The notes under the pieces: model-generated
What the model saw: the letters and a program-made list of their open reading frames with translations, nothing else
Databases searched by the model: none
What the model was told of the DNA's origin: nothing
From: CAYQPF01 sp964419225
Lineage (GTDB): Bacteria > Cloacimonadota > Cloacimonadia > Cloacimonadales > CAYQPF01
Length of the DNA stretch: 41,871 bases
Direction: 5' to 3'
Assembly: GCA_964419225.1 (NCBI GenBank)
Contig: CAYQPF010000025.1
Coordinates: forward strand, 1-41,871
Shown: piece after piece, positions 7,390 to 15,522 of the stretch
How the letters are laid out: each line of letters opens with the position of its first letter
Numbering within the stretch: position 1 is the first letter of the stretch
Program-made: the position numbers and the translations under genes

Positions 7390-9249
7390 ATGAAAAAGTT
7401 TATATTGATCTTACTCATTATGCCCGGACTTATATTCGGTTCAACAGCAACAAACACCTCAAAATTAACCATACCAGAAACCATTATTCAGACAGACAGG
7501 AGACTTATTCCCTTTACAGGCATTAAAACCATTGACCCTCTTGGAACAGGAATTAATAATTACACAACCCTGTGCGAAGCAATTAATGCTTTGAATGCCA
7601 ACGGTACAGGAGAAGGTGGCGTTGTCTTCAATATCAAAGATAATGCTATTTTTACAGAGAATTTGCCTGCTTTAACAGCTACAGGTACTCTCGCTAATCC
7701 GATTATTTTCCAAAGAGATAATTCCGGAACTGCCAGACCTCTTCTAAAAAGTACAGGAACCTCTGCAACTAACGATGGAGCAGTAGTCATTCTCGGCGGA
7801 GACTATATTACTTTCGACGGACTTGATATCGCCACTGCCAGCGGAATAGCTCTGGAATTCGGGTTTTATCTTAAGCAAAGCGGTGCAACAAACGGAGTCT
7901 GGCATAATACGATCAAGAACAGTAGGATATGTCTAACCCGCAGTAACTCCAGAACTGTAGGGATCTATCAATATACAGAGACTATACCGACTTCGGCTGA
8001 AGGCAGTAATTCCTTCAACAAATACTATAACATTGTAATTGAAAATGTCTGTACCGGGGTTAAATTCATGGGGAGAAGCAGCTATTACGATAGTGATAAC
8101 GAGTTGAACACGATAAATGGAGGCACCTTTTGCATTGGTGGTCCCAATACCGGAGATATCGGATATGCCAACACATCTGCCTATGGGATCTTTGCCTGCT
8201 ATCAGAATAATCTGGCTATTTGCAATACAGAAATTAGAAATTTGTCAGGTATTTCAGGAGGTGTGACAGGGATTTCTGCGACAGATCTAAAAGGAAATTC
8301 CTATATAGGAAACAATAAAATCCACGGACTTTCAGTTTCTGCAGCTCTGCCAGGTTACACAACCCAAGGCATCTATACCAGGGCCAATCCCAACAGCAGT
8401 CTAACTATATATAACAATGCTCTTTATGATATTGTTCGTACAAATCCCGAATCAGTTACCTCAGTAGTGGCCTGTAATGGGATGGATGTGACTGGAGGAA
8501 GTAGTTCCCTTATTGATCTTATGTTTAACACAATCAGGATCAAAGGCCCTTCAAATATGTCGAGTGCAGCCCTCACTTTGAACAGTACTGCTTCTGTTTT
8601 TCATTTGGGCAACAATATTCTGGTCAATGAAACAATAAACCAATCTCCCACTACCCAGTATTACTTGCTGGGCTTGAACGCAGAAAACTTGTTTCTCAAT
8701 GGCATGTCTGATTATAATCTTTTCTATTTAAGCGATCCTCTCAGAGGAATTTTCATCAAGACACCAGACAACTCCTATTCTGATCTGACAGACTGGCGAA
8801 CAGCTCATAATGAGCTTGATGAACACAGTCTATCCGGTAATCCTTTATTTGTGAATTCTCAGGATTATCATATAACTTTGCTCTCCCCTACACTGGTCGA
8901 AGGCAATGGTTCATACCTGATTGGTACTCAAGATTATTCCTGGATCAACAAGGATCTGGAAGGTGATTTAAGAAGCCTGCAGACTCCCGATATCGGGGCA
9001 GATGAAGGAAATTTTATTTCCACAACTTTTCTTGACCCACCTTCTGTAAATATCACAAATACAAGTAACACTGTTACATTAACCTGGACAGCTATTCCGG
9101 GAGCATCTTTCTATAGAATTTATTCCTCATCAAATCCAAATGCAAGCAGTTGGGATCTTGCAGGAACTACTGTAGATCATTTCATTAATTTCAATATCTC
9201 CACCAATGAGACGAAGAAATTCTACAGAGTGAAGGCGGTGAGGGAGTAG
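7390..9249 (+). CDS. Secreted right-handed beta-helix protein (619 aa)
   Basis: The start is taken at the ATG at 7390, preceded by AGGAGA at good spacing; it opens a clear signal peptide (MKKFILILLIMPGLIFGS). A TTG 15 nt upstream falls before the RBS and is not used. Residues ~35-520 form a parallel beta-helix whose opening section (NPIIFQRDNSGTARP, then GDYITFDGLDI, then FGFYLKQ) closely matches the divergent 1353-aa protein. The helix ends with DIGADEGNF. A C-terminal Fn3-like module (~548-619; LDPPSVNI to KKFYRVKAV) is shared with two other secreted proteins here. Probably a surface or extracellular protein; no enzyme activity can be read from the sequence. Confidence 0.87.
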   Translation: MKKFILILLIMPGLIFGSTATNTSKLTIPETIIQTDRRLIPFTGIKTIDPLGTGINNYTTLCEAINALNANGTGEGGVVFNIKDNAIFTENLPALTATGTLANPIIFQRDNSGTARPLLKSTGTSATNDGAVVILGGDYITFDGLDIATASGIALEFGFYLKQSGATNGVWHNTIKNSRICLTRSNSRTVGIYQYTETIPTSAEGSNSFNKYYNIVIENVCTGVKFMGRSSYYDSDNELNTINGGTFCIGGPNTGDIGYANTSAYGIFACYQNNLAICNTEIRNLSGISGGVTGISATDLKGNSYIGNNKIHGLSVSAALPGYTTQGIYTRANPNSSLTIYNNALYDIVRTNPESVTSVVACNGMDVTGGSSSLIDLMFNTIRIKGPSNMSSAALTLNSTASVFHLGNNILVNETINQSPTTQYYLLGLNAENLFLNGMSDYNLFYLSDPLRGIFIKTPDNSYSDLTDWRTAHNELDEHSLSGNPLFVNSQDYHITLLSPTLVEGNGSYLIGTQDYSWINKDLEGDLRSLQTPDIGADEGNFISTTFLDPPSVNITNTSNTVTLTWTAIPGASFYRIYSSSNPNASSWDLAGTTVDHFINFNISTNETKKFYRVKAVRE

Positions 9250-9272
9250 CTCAGGATTGAGGAGCTTAATTA

Positions 9273-9297
9273 GTTGAGAGTTGAGAGTTGAGAGTTG
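9273..9297 (+). repeat. Heptamer array C: GTTGAGA x3 plus GTTG
   Basis: Three perfect 7-bp units and a partial fourth lie 24 nt after the stop codon of the 619-aa beta-helix gene. The same unit recurs at 38198-38232. Confidence 0.9.
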
Positions 9298-9300
9298 GAA

Positions 9301-9348
9301 CGGTTTAATAGAACGCAGATGACGCTGATTAGGCAGATGGTCACAGAT
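9301..9348 (-). repeat. Dispersed ~46-bp repeat, copy 1
   Basis: The reverse complement of this stretch aligns, with scattered mismatches, to 40939-40985. Shared blocks include ATCTGTGA and GCGTTCTATTAA. It looks like a decayed intergenic repeat of the kind with an internal near-duplicate structure. Confidence 0.6.
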
Positions 9349-9458
9349 CGGAAAGATATGTGTAAGGTAAAACAATCAAAACCTGATTCCACTATTTTAG
9401 GACTGGACAATCGAGAGAATAACTCACACTGACTCCTCACTTGCAAAGCGAAAGGAGT

Positions 9459-9487
9459 GAAAAAAAAGGGTGTTCTTTCGAACACCC
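9459..9487 (-). terminator. Intrinsic terminator of the 1801-aa protein gene
   Basis: A perfect 8-bp stem (GGGTGTTC at 9468-9475, GAACACCC at 9480-9487) with a TTTC loop is followed on the minus strand by eight or more T. It lies about 180 nt after the stop at 9666, so the transcript has a long 3' UTR. Confidence 0.85.
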
Positions 9488-9570
9488 TGAGTTTGTTTGC
9501 GGGATGAAAATCTAACTTACAGACAATTTATGCACCTGCCTGTAACTATGTTCCATACTAATGGTGCTGG

Positions 9571-9590
9571 ACGCTAGTCCCTTTTATAAG
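9571..9590 (-). other. 3'-UTR element GACTAGCGTC, copy 1
   Basis: On the minus strand this reads AAAAGGGACTAGCGTCCAGC and contains a GGAC-TAGC-GTCC mini-hairpin. It lies about 75 nt after the stop of the 1801-aa FlgD-tail gene. A near-identical element overlaps the stop codon of the only other FlgD-tail gene (38561-38580), in the same orientation relative to its gene. Confidence 0.6.
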
Positions 9591-9665
9591 CTCCAGTTTT
9601 ATAACTCCAGCTCTGATAGTATCAACACATCTATTACATTATCTGCACAATATGCTTAATGCTAA

Positions 9666-12600
9666 TTATTTGAGCATCATCATTTTTTTGATAGAATTAT
9701 ATTTACCGGCTTTCATTTTATAGAAATAAATTCCGGTTCCTACATTCTTGCCCTGATCATCTGTTCCATTCCATTCGAGTTTATAGTTACCTGCATTTTT
9801 TCTGGTATTCAGCAGAGTTTTAACTCTTTCACCTTTGATATTATAGATTGTTACATTTACATTAGCTTCTTCTTTCAGAGAGAAGTTGATCCAGGTAACC
9901 GGATTGAATGGATTGGGGTAAGCCATTTTCAGTGCTGTTTCCAGAGGTACAGCCGGTGTTTCCGGAGTGGTGGAACCTGTTTTTATTTTGATAGGTCCGT
10001 AAAAATCCTGAGAACCGTCATATGCTACAGCTTTCAGCCAATAATTGTACTCTGTATTCTCAGCAGTAAGTGAATCTTTGTAGGAATACTGGTTTTCAGT
10101 GGAAAGGTTTTCCGACTGGATGATTCTGAAAGTGATATTCTCAGCTGTAGCCAGATCTGCAGCCTGATTCCTGAATAAATAATAACCTTGCATATTTGAT
10201 TCTGACTGGGTTGTCCAGGACAAAGTCACATTTCCGGAGTTAGTGCTGACAGCTGTGAAAGCAGAGAGAGTGACAGGAAGTGTATGGTCTGCACTATATT
10301 TAAATTCATAAGCACCCATATCAATTGTACCTGCGGCTTCAGTAGCTTTGTTCAATTTTCTGGAGTAGGAAGTTCCCCTGATATCTGTGGTTTCGAATGA
10401 GTAGGAATCATCTCCGGCATCTGCACAAGGAGAACTCATGATAATCAGATAAGGATGTTGAGGATACATTGTTGAACCGACAAAGCGGGGATTAGTTGCA
10501 AAAAGATTATTTGCAGCTGGATCAGCCTGGATGAATAATACATTATTTTGTCCTGAATCTTCCAGATTAGTCAGACTCTCTTCGTAAAGTGAATTATAGG
10601 ATTCATTGACGGAACTGTAGGCCAAGCTCTTATACTGACCATGATTTCCATAGATTATCGTATTATAAACATTCAGTGTTCCATTACAATAAACAGCACC
10701 AATTCCTCCGTCAGCAGCAGCTCCGGTGTTATTGGCCAAGGTACAGTTGACCAAAGTCAAATCACCATTGGAAAGGATACCACCAACTGCTCCGGTACCT
10801 TCCAGAGACCCTGTATCTGCATTATCAGAAACAACACAGTTAACCATAGTAAGCTGGCCATAATTATCAATACCGCCCACTCTGTTCTCAGCATCATCAC
10901 CATTTACGACAAACATTCTGTCTATTCTGACAATCGGGGTAGCCGGGCTTTGAAGAGCAGTACCGATCTGCAGCACCTTACAATTGTTGCCTTTAAGTTT
11001 TACTCCCGCATCTTCAGCTCTGATGGTAAGATCTTTATCAATAAGAAGAGTGCTGGACAACACAATTTCATCAGTTCCCATTTGTGCTGTATCAAAGTTA
11101 ATAAAGTCACCTGCTGTTGCAGCTGAGACTAAGTCTCTTAGTGTTCCTGCACCGGAATTGGCAGCTGAAGTAACGGTATAAATATTTGCACCTTCACCTA
11201 AAGTGAATTCAGAAAATGTACTTAAGCCATTAATTGTGAATTTACCCCAGATTCCATCAGTTTGACGACTGGCGATAGAACCACCTAAAGTTGTAATATC
11301 AAGCCAGGGAGAGGTTGAGTTAGCTCTTTTCAATACTTTGAAAGAATTCCAGGATGATGGAGCAGGAACAAGACCTGAAAAATCAAGGATCAGAGAATAA
11401 TTACCCGGAGTTGCATTGGTTGAAGTAATGGAAAAATACATATTTTGTAAGCCCCTGATTCCAGGCATGGCTGAGAAATTCGCAGCGGGTGCTGTCAGAT
11501 TCTGAACTACCGTCAAGGAGGTTCCTGTCGTACCGGAAGGGAAATTTACAGTCACACCCTGATTAGGAAAGCTCATTGCTGCTGTTCCAGTAGTATTTTG
11601 AACTGAATTGTTATTATTTTCTGTAGAGGAAGTAAATCCGCTTAAAGGACTGGTAGTAAGATATTTAGTTGAACCGCCTGAACCATTGAAAGCATAAACC
11701 TTGTAATTATATATTGTCGAGGCAGTAACAGATAAATCTGTTGCAGATGTTAAAGCCCCTGAATATACAACATAACTGTCACCCTGAGATCCTGTAGAAT
11801 ATTCTGTACCATCTGCAGGAACAAATGAAGGAGCCGAACCGGTTTTTCTGATTACTATATATTTTTCAGCTGAGGCTGAAGCAGTATAGGAAACTTTGAT
11901 ATTCCTGTCTGAACCAGACTTAATAATTGAGAAAACCATATTGACAGGTTGAGCTGAAGGTGCTACTGGTAATATCGGGTCTGATGGATATTGCCAATTC
12001 AGGTAAGGATAATTATTGTTTCTGGAATTACCGATATTCCAGTAATCATTACCAACCCCATCCTTAAAATCCCAGTTTGTATAGGTAACTACTGCTTTCA
12101 TTTGAGCAGTTGTTTTTGGTGTTGCAGAACTTGCCATACTGGAAGTATGCCCTGTAGTCTGACTATCGAAGAAATTGTTTGTAAATACACTGGGTATCGG
12201 AGTTTCCCACGGCATATAAGAGTACTCATATCCGATAAATCCTCTGTTAGTACCCATTGTAGCAGCATCTTCTATCTCACTTGTCACAGAACCGGTACTA
12301 TAACAATTAGTGATCGTACTGCTGGTGTTACTGCCGATAAAGGAACCATAATAACTGTTATAACCGCCAGCAACCTGGGTCACATTACCTGTACTGTAGC
12401 AATTCATAACCTCCCCGGTTTGATGACTGCCGAGTAATCCGCCCACCATATTTCCTGCCACAGCATTTCCTGTTGCTCCGCTAAAACTGATGTTACTGTA
12501 GTTTGATCCTATTAATCCTCCTACTGTCCAATTACCTGATACTGTAGCTGAAGAGTAGCAATAGGATATTTGAGAATTATAGGTATATCCTGCAATACCT

Positions 12601-15071
12601 CCACAACTTTGGACAGAAACAAAAGTGCCTGAGGATTGACAATTTGATATCGTGGAAGTCTGGGCCTGCCCGATCATTCCCACATAATTACTGCCTGTTA
12701 ATGTAGCTGAAACCAGTTTAATATTCTTAATTATTGCGTTAGATATATTACCAAACAATCCAATATTATCCCTTGTTGGACGGTTAATATAAAGATTGCT
12801 GATAGTATAATTAGCACCATCATAAGAACCTTGGAAAAACGGAATATATAATCCAATGGAGTGCCACCCGCTCTGCTTCCACACACCAGTTAAATTAGTC
12901 GCTGAAGCATCAATATCTGCAGTCTGCTGGAAATACTTATTCCAGGATTCCCATGTCTGAGAAACCCAGTAAAGATTATTCAAGCTGCTGATCAGATATG
13001 GGCTGCCTTCTGTACCTGATCCACCGGGCTGGATTAGATTAAGTCTGTTGTTTATAGCAGGAAATCCATTTATACCACCAGAACTCCAGATATAATTAAA
13101 GTCCCAGCCGGCATTTGTGAAAGTGCTCGCAGACTGCATTTGTGCTGTATTGATACCGGTTGCACCGGCTCCGGTAGTCTGACCGCTCGTTTGAGTATTG
13201 AAGAAATTACCTTCCAGAGATGATGTCGCAAATAATTGTCCTATGAAACCTTTGTCTGTCGGACTGCTTGTCCCGATATAAGTTACAGCTCCTGAACAAT
13301 AATTATAATCTACATAGCCATAAGCATTAAATCCGATCATACTGCCGATCACTGTTCCTGTACCGCCCGATACGCGTGCTACAGCAGCCTGACTGAAACA
13401 GTTTATAATATTACTATAATTATTATAGCCGGTTAAACCACCTACGTAGTTGTTTCCTTTCACTGTTCCTGTTACTGAACTGTACTTAACGGTTGTATAA
13501 ACCCCATAATTTTCTGCCATAATACCGACAATGCCGCCCACATAATCTTTACCTGTGATATTGGCATTCACAAGATTAATGTTTTTTAAAGTAGATGCTC
13601 TGCCATCACCAAAAAGTGCTACATAATCAGTAGAAGGTCTGTTAATATATAAATTGGATATTGAGTAACCCTGCCCGTCATAGTAACCGTTAAAAGAATT
13701 ATTCCACAAATTGCCCAAGGGAACCCATCCCTGTCCGCTGAACCAATCTGAGGTTTCAGAAGCATCTATGTTTGCTGTCTGAATATAGTATTTTGATTTG
13801 TTGGAAGAAAAATCAGAAGCACCGATCCAATATAAATTATATAAAGTGGCAATTTGATAAGGATCAGATTCTGTTCCACTTCCTGCTGGAGCAACTATCA
13901 TAGTAGTCGTTAAAGCCGTGTTGGGATTATTTGTCGATGAATTCTTGTTGTATGCTTCATTTCCGGCAGTTCCATTATATTCAAAAACCTGAACAATATA
14001 ACTTGTTTCAGGTGATAATCCTGTTACTGTGACAGATGATCCTGTGCCTTTATAAACACAATACCAGCCTGTAGAACCGATTTGAGAACCGCCACTGAAC
14101 ACATGATTAGCCGTGTATGTTGATCCGTTCGTGGGTGTAGCAGTATCGCTTGATGCCTGCTTCATGAAAACGATCCTGTTTCCCCCGTTTCCATTACTCC
14201 AGGTTGCAGTTAAACGAACAGCACCAATGGATGAATAGGCAACTCCTGTTGCCTGGGTTGTAGGTTCCTGATTCACCGTAAGAGATACAGAAGTACGGGT
14301 TGTACTCACAGCTGCATTTATTGTATAAGCAACCCCGATATTGGCTCCATAATTTGCCGTAGAACCAAACAAAGTGGTGTTATAAGCCGTACTGGATACA
14401 GCAATATTACTATCGCTGGTTGATTGATTGCCTGACAGCATACTAATAGTACTATTGTTGCTGGCACTATTGTTAAAAACATAAAAACCGTAAGTAGTAC
14501 CTGCCGGAATCGATACATTTGCTGAAGAAATATCAAAATACATAAAGGGCCAGGGAGCTACTGAACTGTTGAAAGCGTCAGTATAATTACCTAAAAAAGT
14601 CCAGGCCCCGGAATTGGTTGTATAGCCTACATAACTGCTTGTTCGATAATATATTGCATAACTGTCACCAATACCTGATCCTTCCTGGAATATTATTTTA
14701 CTCAGGGTGGCAGAAGTTGCAGAATTGTTTGTAACATTAAAATATAACCCGCGAGCCGCTGCATTTGGGGTCATATTAATATAAAGACTTCCAGTACTCG
14801 AAGGAATATAGCTTTCAGCATAATAACCAATGCTGGCTGATGGCGAAACAGTATATTCAGTATTACTGGCTACTGTAGCAAAAGCTGTACCTCCGCTGCT
14901 CTGAGTGTACCATCTAATCTGTGCACCGACTGAGGTGGCACTGATGTTTGACGAATTTCCTATTGCAATCGTGGAAGGATTCGCCGTTACATTTGTTGGT
15001 GCACTAAGTGTTTGTGCTGCAATACACATACACAAGGCCAACAGTGAAAACACTAATAATAGTTTTTTCAT
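9666..15071 (-). CDS. Giant secreted surface protein with GLUG repeats and FlgD-like sorting tail (1801 aa)
   Basis: The signal peptide (MKKLLLVFSLLALCMCIAAQ) is followed by a beta-rich domain (~20-250) and an Fn3-like domain (~265-385). Two tandem copies of a ~310-aa module come next (~390-684 and ~684-1030), each opening GSGTE-SPY and containing GLUG-type repeats (YVGGIVG, YVGGLTG, MVGGLLG). Another Fn3-like domain, a ~130-aa domain, a CSLREA/choice-of-anchor-like beta-helix (~1295-1560; SAANSGAGTLRDLV), an Fn3-like domain (~1575-1695) and a FlgD Ig-like/type-A sorting domain (~1708-1801; AYPNPFNPVTW to KKMMMLK) follow. Such tails direct type IX-like export and surface attachment in related phyla. 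The RBS AAAGGAG overlaps the stop codon of the upstream 72-aa ORF, so translation is probably coupled. Likely an adhesin; ligand unknown. Confidence 0.88.
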   Translation of the reverse strand: MKKLLLVFSLLALCMCIAAQTLSAPTNVTANPSTIAIGNSSNISATSVGAQIRWYTQSSGGTAFATVASNTEYTVSPSASIGYYAESYIPSSTGSLYINMTPNAAARGLYFNVTNNSATSATLSKIIFQEGSGIGDSYAIYYRTSSYVGYTTNSGAWTFLGNYTDAFNSSVAPWPFMYFDISSANVSIPAGTTYGFYVFNNSASNNSTISMLSGNQSTSDSNIAVSSTAYNTTLFGSTANYGANIGVAYTINAAVSTTRTSVSLTVNQEPTTQATGVAYSSIGAVRLTATWSNGNGGNRIVFMKQASSDTATPTNGSTYTANHVFSGGSQIGSTGWYCVYKGTGSSVTVTGLSPETSYIVQVFEYNGTAGNEAYNKNSSTNNPNTALTTTMIVAPAGSGTESDPYQIATLYNLYWIGASDFSSNKSKYYIQTANIDASETSDWFSGQGWVPLGNLWNNSFNGYYDGQGYSISNLYINRPSTDYVALFGDGRASTLKNINLVNANITGKDYVGGIVGIMAENYGVYTTVKYSSVTGTVKGNNYVGGLTGYNNYSNIINCFSQAAVARVSGGTGTVIGSMIGFNAYGYVDYNYCSGAVTYIGTSSPTDKGFIGQLFATSSLEGNFFNTQTSGQTTGAGATGINTAQMQSASTFTNAGWDFNYIWSSGGINGFPAINNRLNLIQPGGSGTEGSPYLISSLNNLYWVSQTWESWNKYFQQTADIDASATNLTGVWKQSGWHSIGLYIPFFQGSYDGANYTISNLYINRPTRDNIGLFGNISNAIIKNIKLVSATLTGSNYVGMIGQAQTSTISNCQSSGTFVSVQSCGGIAGYTYNSQISYCYSSATVSGNWTVGGLIGSNYSNISFSGATGNAVAGNMVGGLLGSHQTGEVMNCYSTGNVTQVAGGYNSYYGSFIGSNTSSTITNCYSTGSVTSEIEDAATMGTNRGFIGYEYSYMPWETPIPSVFTNNFFDSQTTGHTSSMASSATPKTTAQMKAVVTYTNWDFKDGVGNDYWNIGNSRNNNYPYLNWQYPSDPILPVAPSAQPVNMVFSIIKSGSDRNIKVSYTASASAEKYIVIRKTGSAPSFVPADGTEYSTGSQGDSYVVYSGALTSATDLSVTASTIYNYKVYAFNGSGGSTKYLTTSPLSGFTSSTENNNNSVQNTTGTAAMSFPNQGVTVNFPSGTTGTSLTVVQNLTAPAANFSAMPGIRGLQNMYFSITSTNATPGNYSLILDFSGLVPAPSSWNSFKVLKRANSTSPWLDITTLGGSIASRQTDGIWGKFTINGLSTFSEFTLGEGANIYTVTSAANSGAGTLRDLVSAATAGDFINFDTAQMGTDEIVLSSTLLIDKDLTIRAEDAGVKLKGNNCKVLQIGTALQSPATPIVRIDRMFVVNGDDAENRVGGIDNYGQLTMVNCVVSDNADTGSLEGTGAVGGILSNGDLTLVNCTLANNTGAAADGGIGAVYCNGTLNVYNTIIYGNHGQYKSLAYSSVNESYNSLYEESLTNLEDSGQNNVLFIQADPAANNLFATNPRFVGSTMYPQHPYLIIMSSPCADAGDDSYSFETTDIRGTSYSRKLNKATEAAGTIDMGAYEFKYSADHTLPVTLSAFTAVSTNSGNVTLSWTTQSESNMQGYYLFRNQAADLATAENITFRIIQSENLSTENQYSYKDSLTAENTEYNYWLKAVAYDGSQDFYGPIKIKTGSTTPETPAVPLETALKMAYPNPFNPVTWINFSLKEEANVNVTIYNIKGERVKTLLNTRKNAGNYKLEWNGTDDQGKNVGTGIYFYKMKAGKYNSIKKMMMLK

Positions 15072-15082
15072 TTCTCTCTCCT

Positions 15083-15301
15083 TTACTCTGTTACTTTCTT
15101 ATTTTTGGATATCAATATCATTTCGCGTTTGTTTTTCAGTTCGGCCAGGACACGAGAATGGTTCTCTGTTGTATAATAAAGTGTATGATTAATGAATTTA
15201 TCTTTGCCTGGTAACTCAATGAATCCGGCGATACCAGCCCCATCAGAGTTAAGAGTCTTCTCAAAAATTGGCCCAACTATCACTTTTTTACTATTCATCA
15301 T
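15083..15301 (-). CDS. Small protein of unknown function coupled to the giant surface protein (72 aa)
   Basis: An ATG at 15301 (MMNSKK...) is preceded by AGGAG at 6 nt; this supports it over an upstream in-frame start at 15319, which lies 5' of that site. The product is soluble-looking and has no signal peptide (it contains VGPIFEKTLNSDGAGIAGF and HTLYYTTENHSRVLAEL). I do not recognise it. Its TAA stop (15083-15085) overlaps the ribosome binding site of the 1801-aa gene, which starts 11 nt later, so it may act as a coupled leader peptide as well as, or instead of, a functional protein. A sigma54-like promoter lies directly upstream. Strong RBS, coupling and promoter support a real gene; conservation is untested. 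Confidence 0.6.
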   Translation of the reverse strand: MMNSKKVIVGPIFEKTLNSDGAGIAGFIELPGKDKFINHTLYYTTENHSRVLAELKNKREMILISKNKKVTE

Positions 15302-15313
15302 TCTTTTCTCCTG

Positions 15314-15340
15314 ATGCAATTATTGCATTTGTGGAGCCAA
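15314..15340 (-). promoter_or_regulatory. Sigma54-like (-24/-12) promoter with overlapping palindrome
   Basis: On the minus strand, TTGGCTC-N5-ATGCAA (15340-15323) keeps the GG (15338-15337) and GC (15326-15325) exactly 10 nt apart, the invariant sigma54 spacing. The palindrome ATGCAAT-T-ATTGCAT (15314-15328) overlaps the -12 element. The start site would fall near 15313, giving a leader of about 12 nt to the 72-aa ORF. A sigma54-type activator is encoded just downstream on the map. Confidence 0.55.
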
Positions 15341-15486
15341 TTAAAATGAGAATTGTTACCGTGCCTATCTTCTTGAAATAATGTAATTTATGATTTGAAA
15401 GATTTGAGAATTAATGAAAATTTCAATTTTTACAAGAAATCAGTTTGAAATGAAATTTCAGAAATGAAATTTATTATCTTTTCAAA

Positions 15487-15521
15487 AACTAACAACTAAC
15501 AACTAAGAACTAACAACTATC
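15487..15521 (-). repeat. Heptamer array D: five AACTAAC-type units
   Basis: Units read AACTAAC, AACTAAC, AACTAAG, AACTAAC, AACTATC on the plus strand. The array starts one base after the stop of the sigma54-activator gene. The same unit follows the rodZ-like gene at 34114-34148. Confidence 0.9.
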
Positions 15522-15522
15522 T

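Noticed and set aside
10641..11126. 161-codon plus-strand open frame
   Set aside because: It is antisense to the beta-helix part of the 1801-aa gene, has no RBS and has a low-complexity Ser/Thr/Ile composition typical of a shadow frame.
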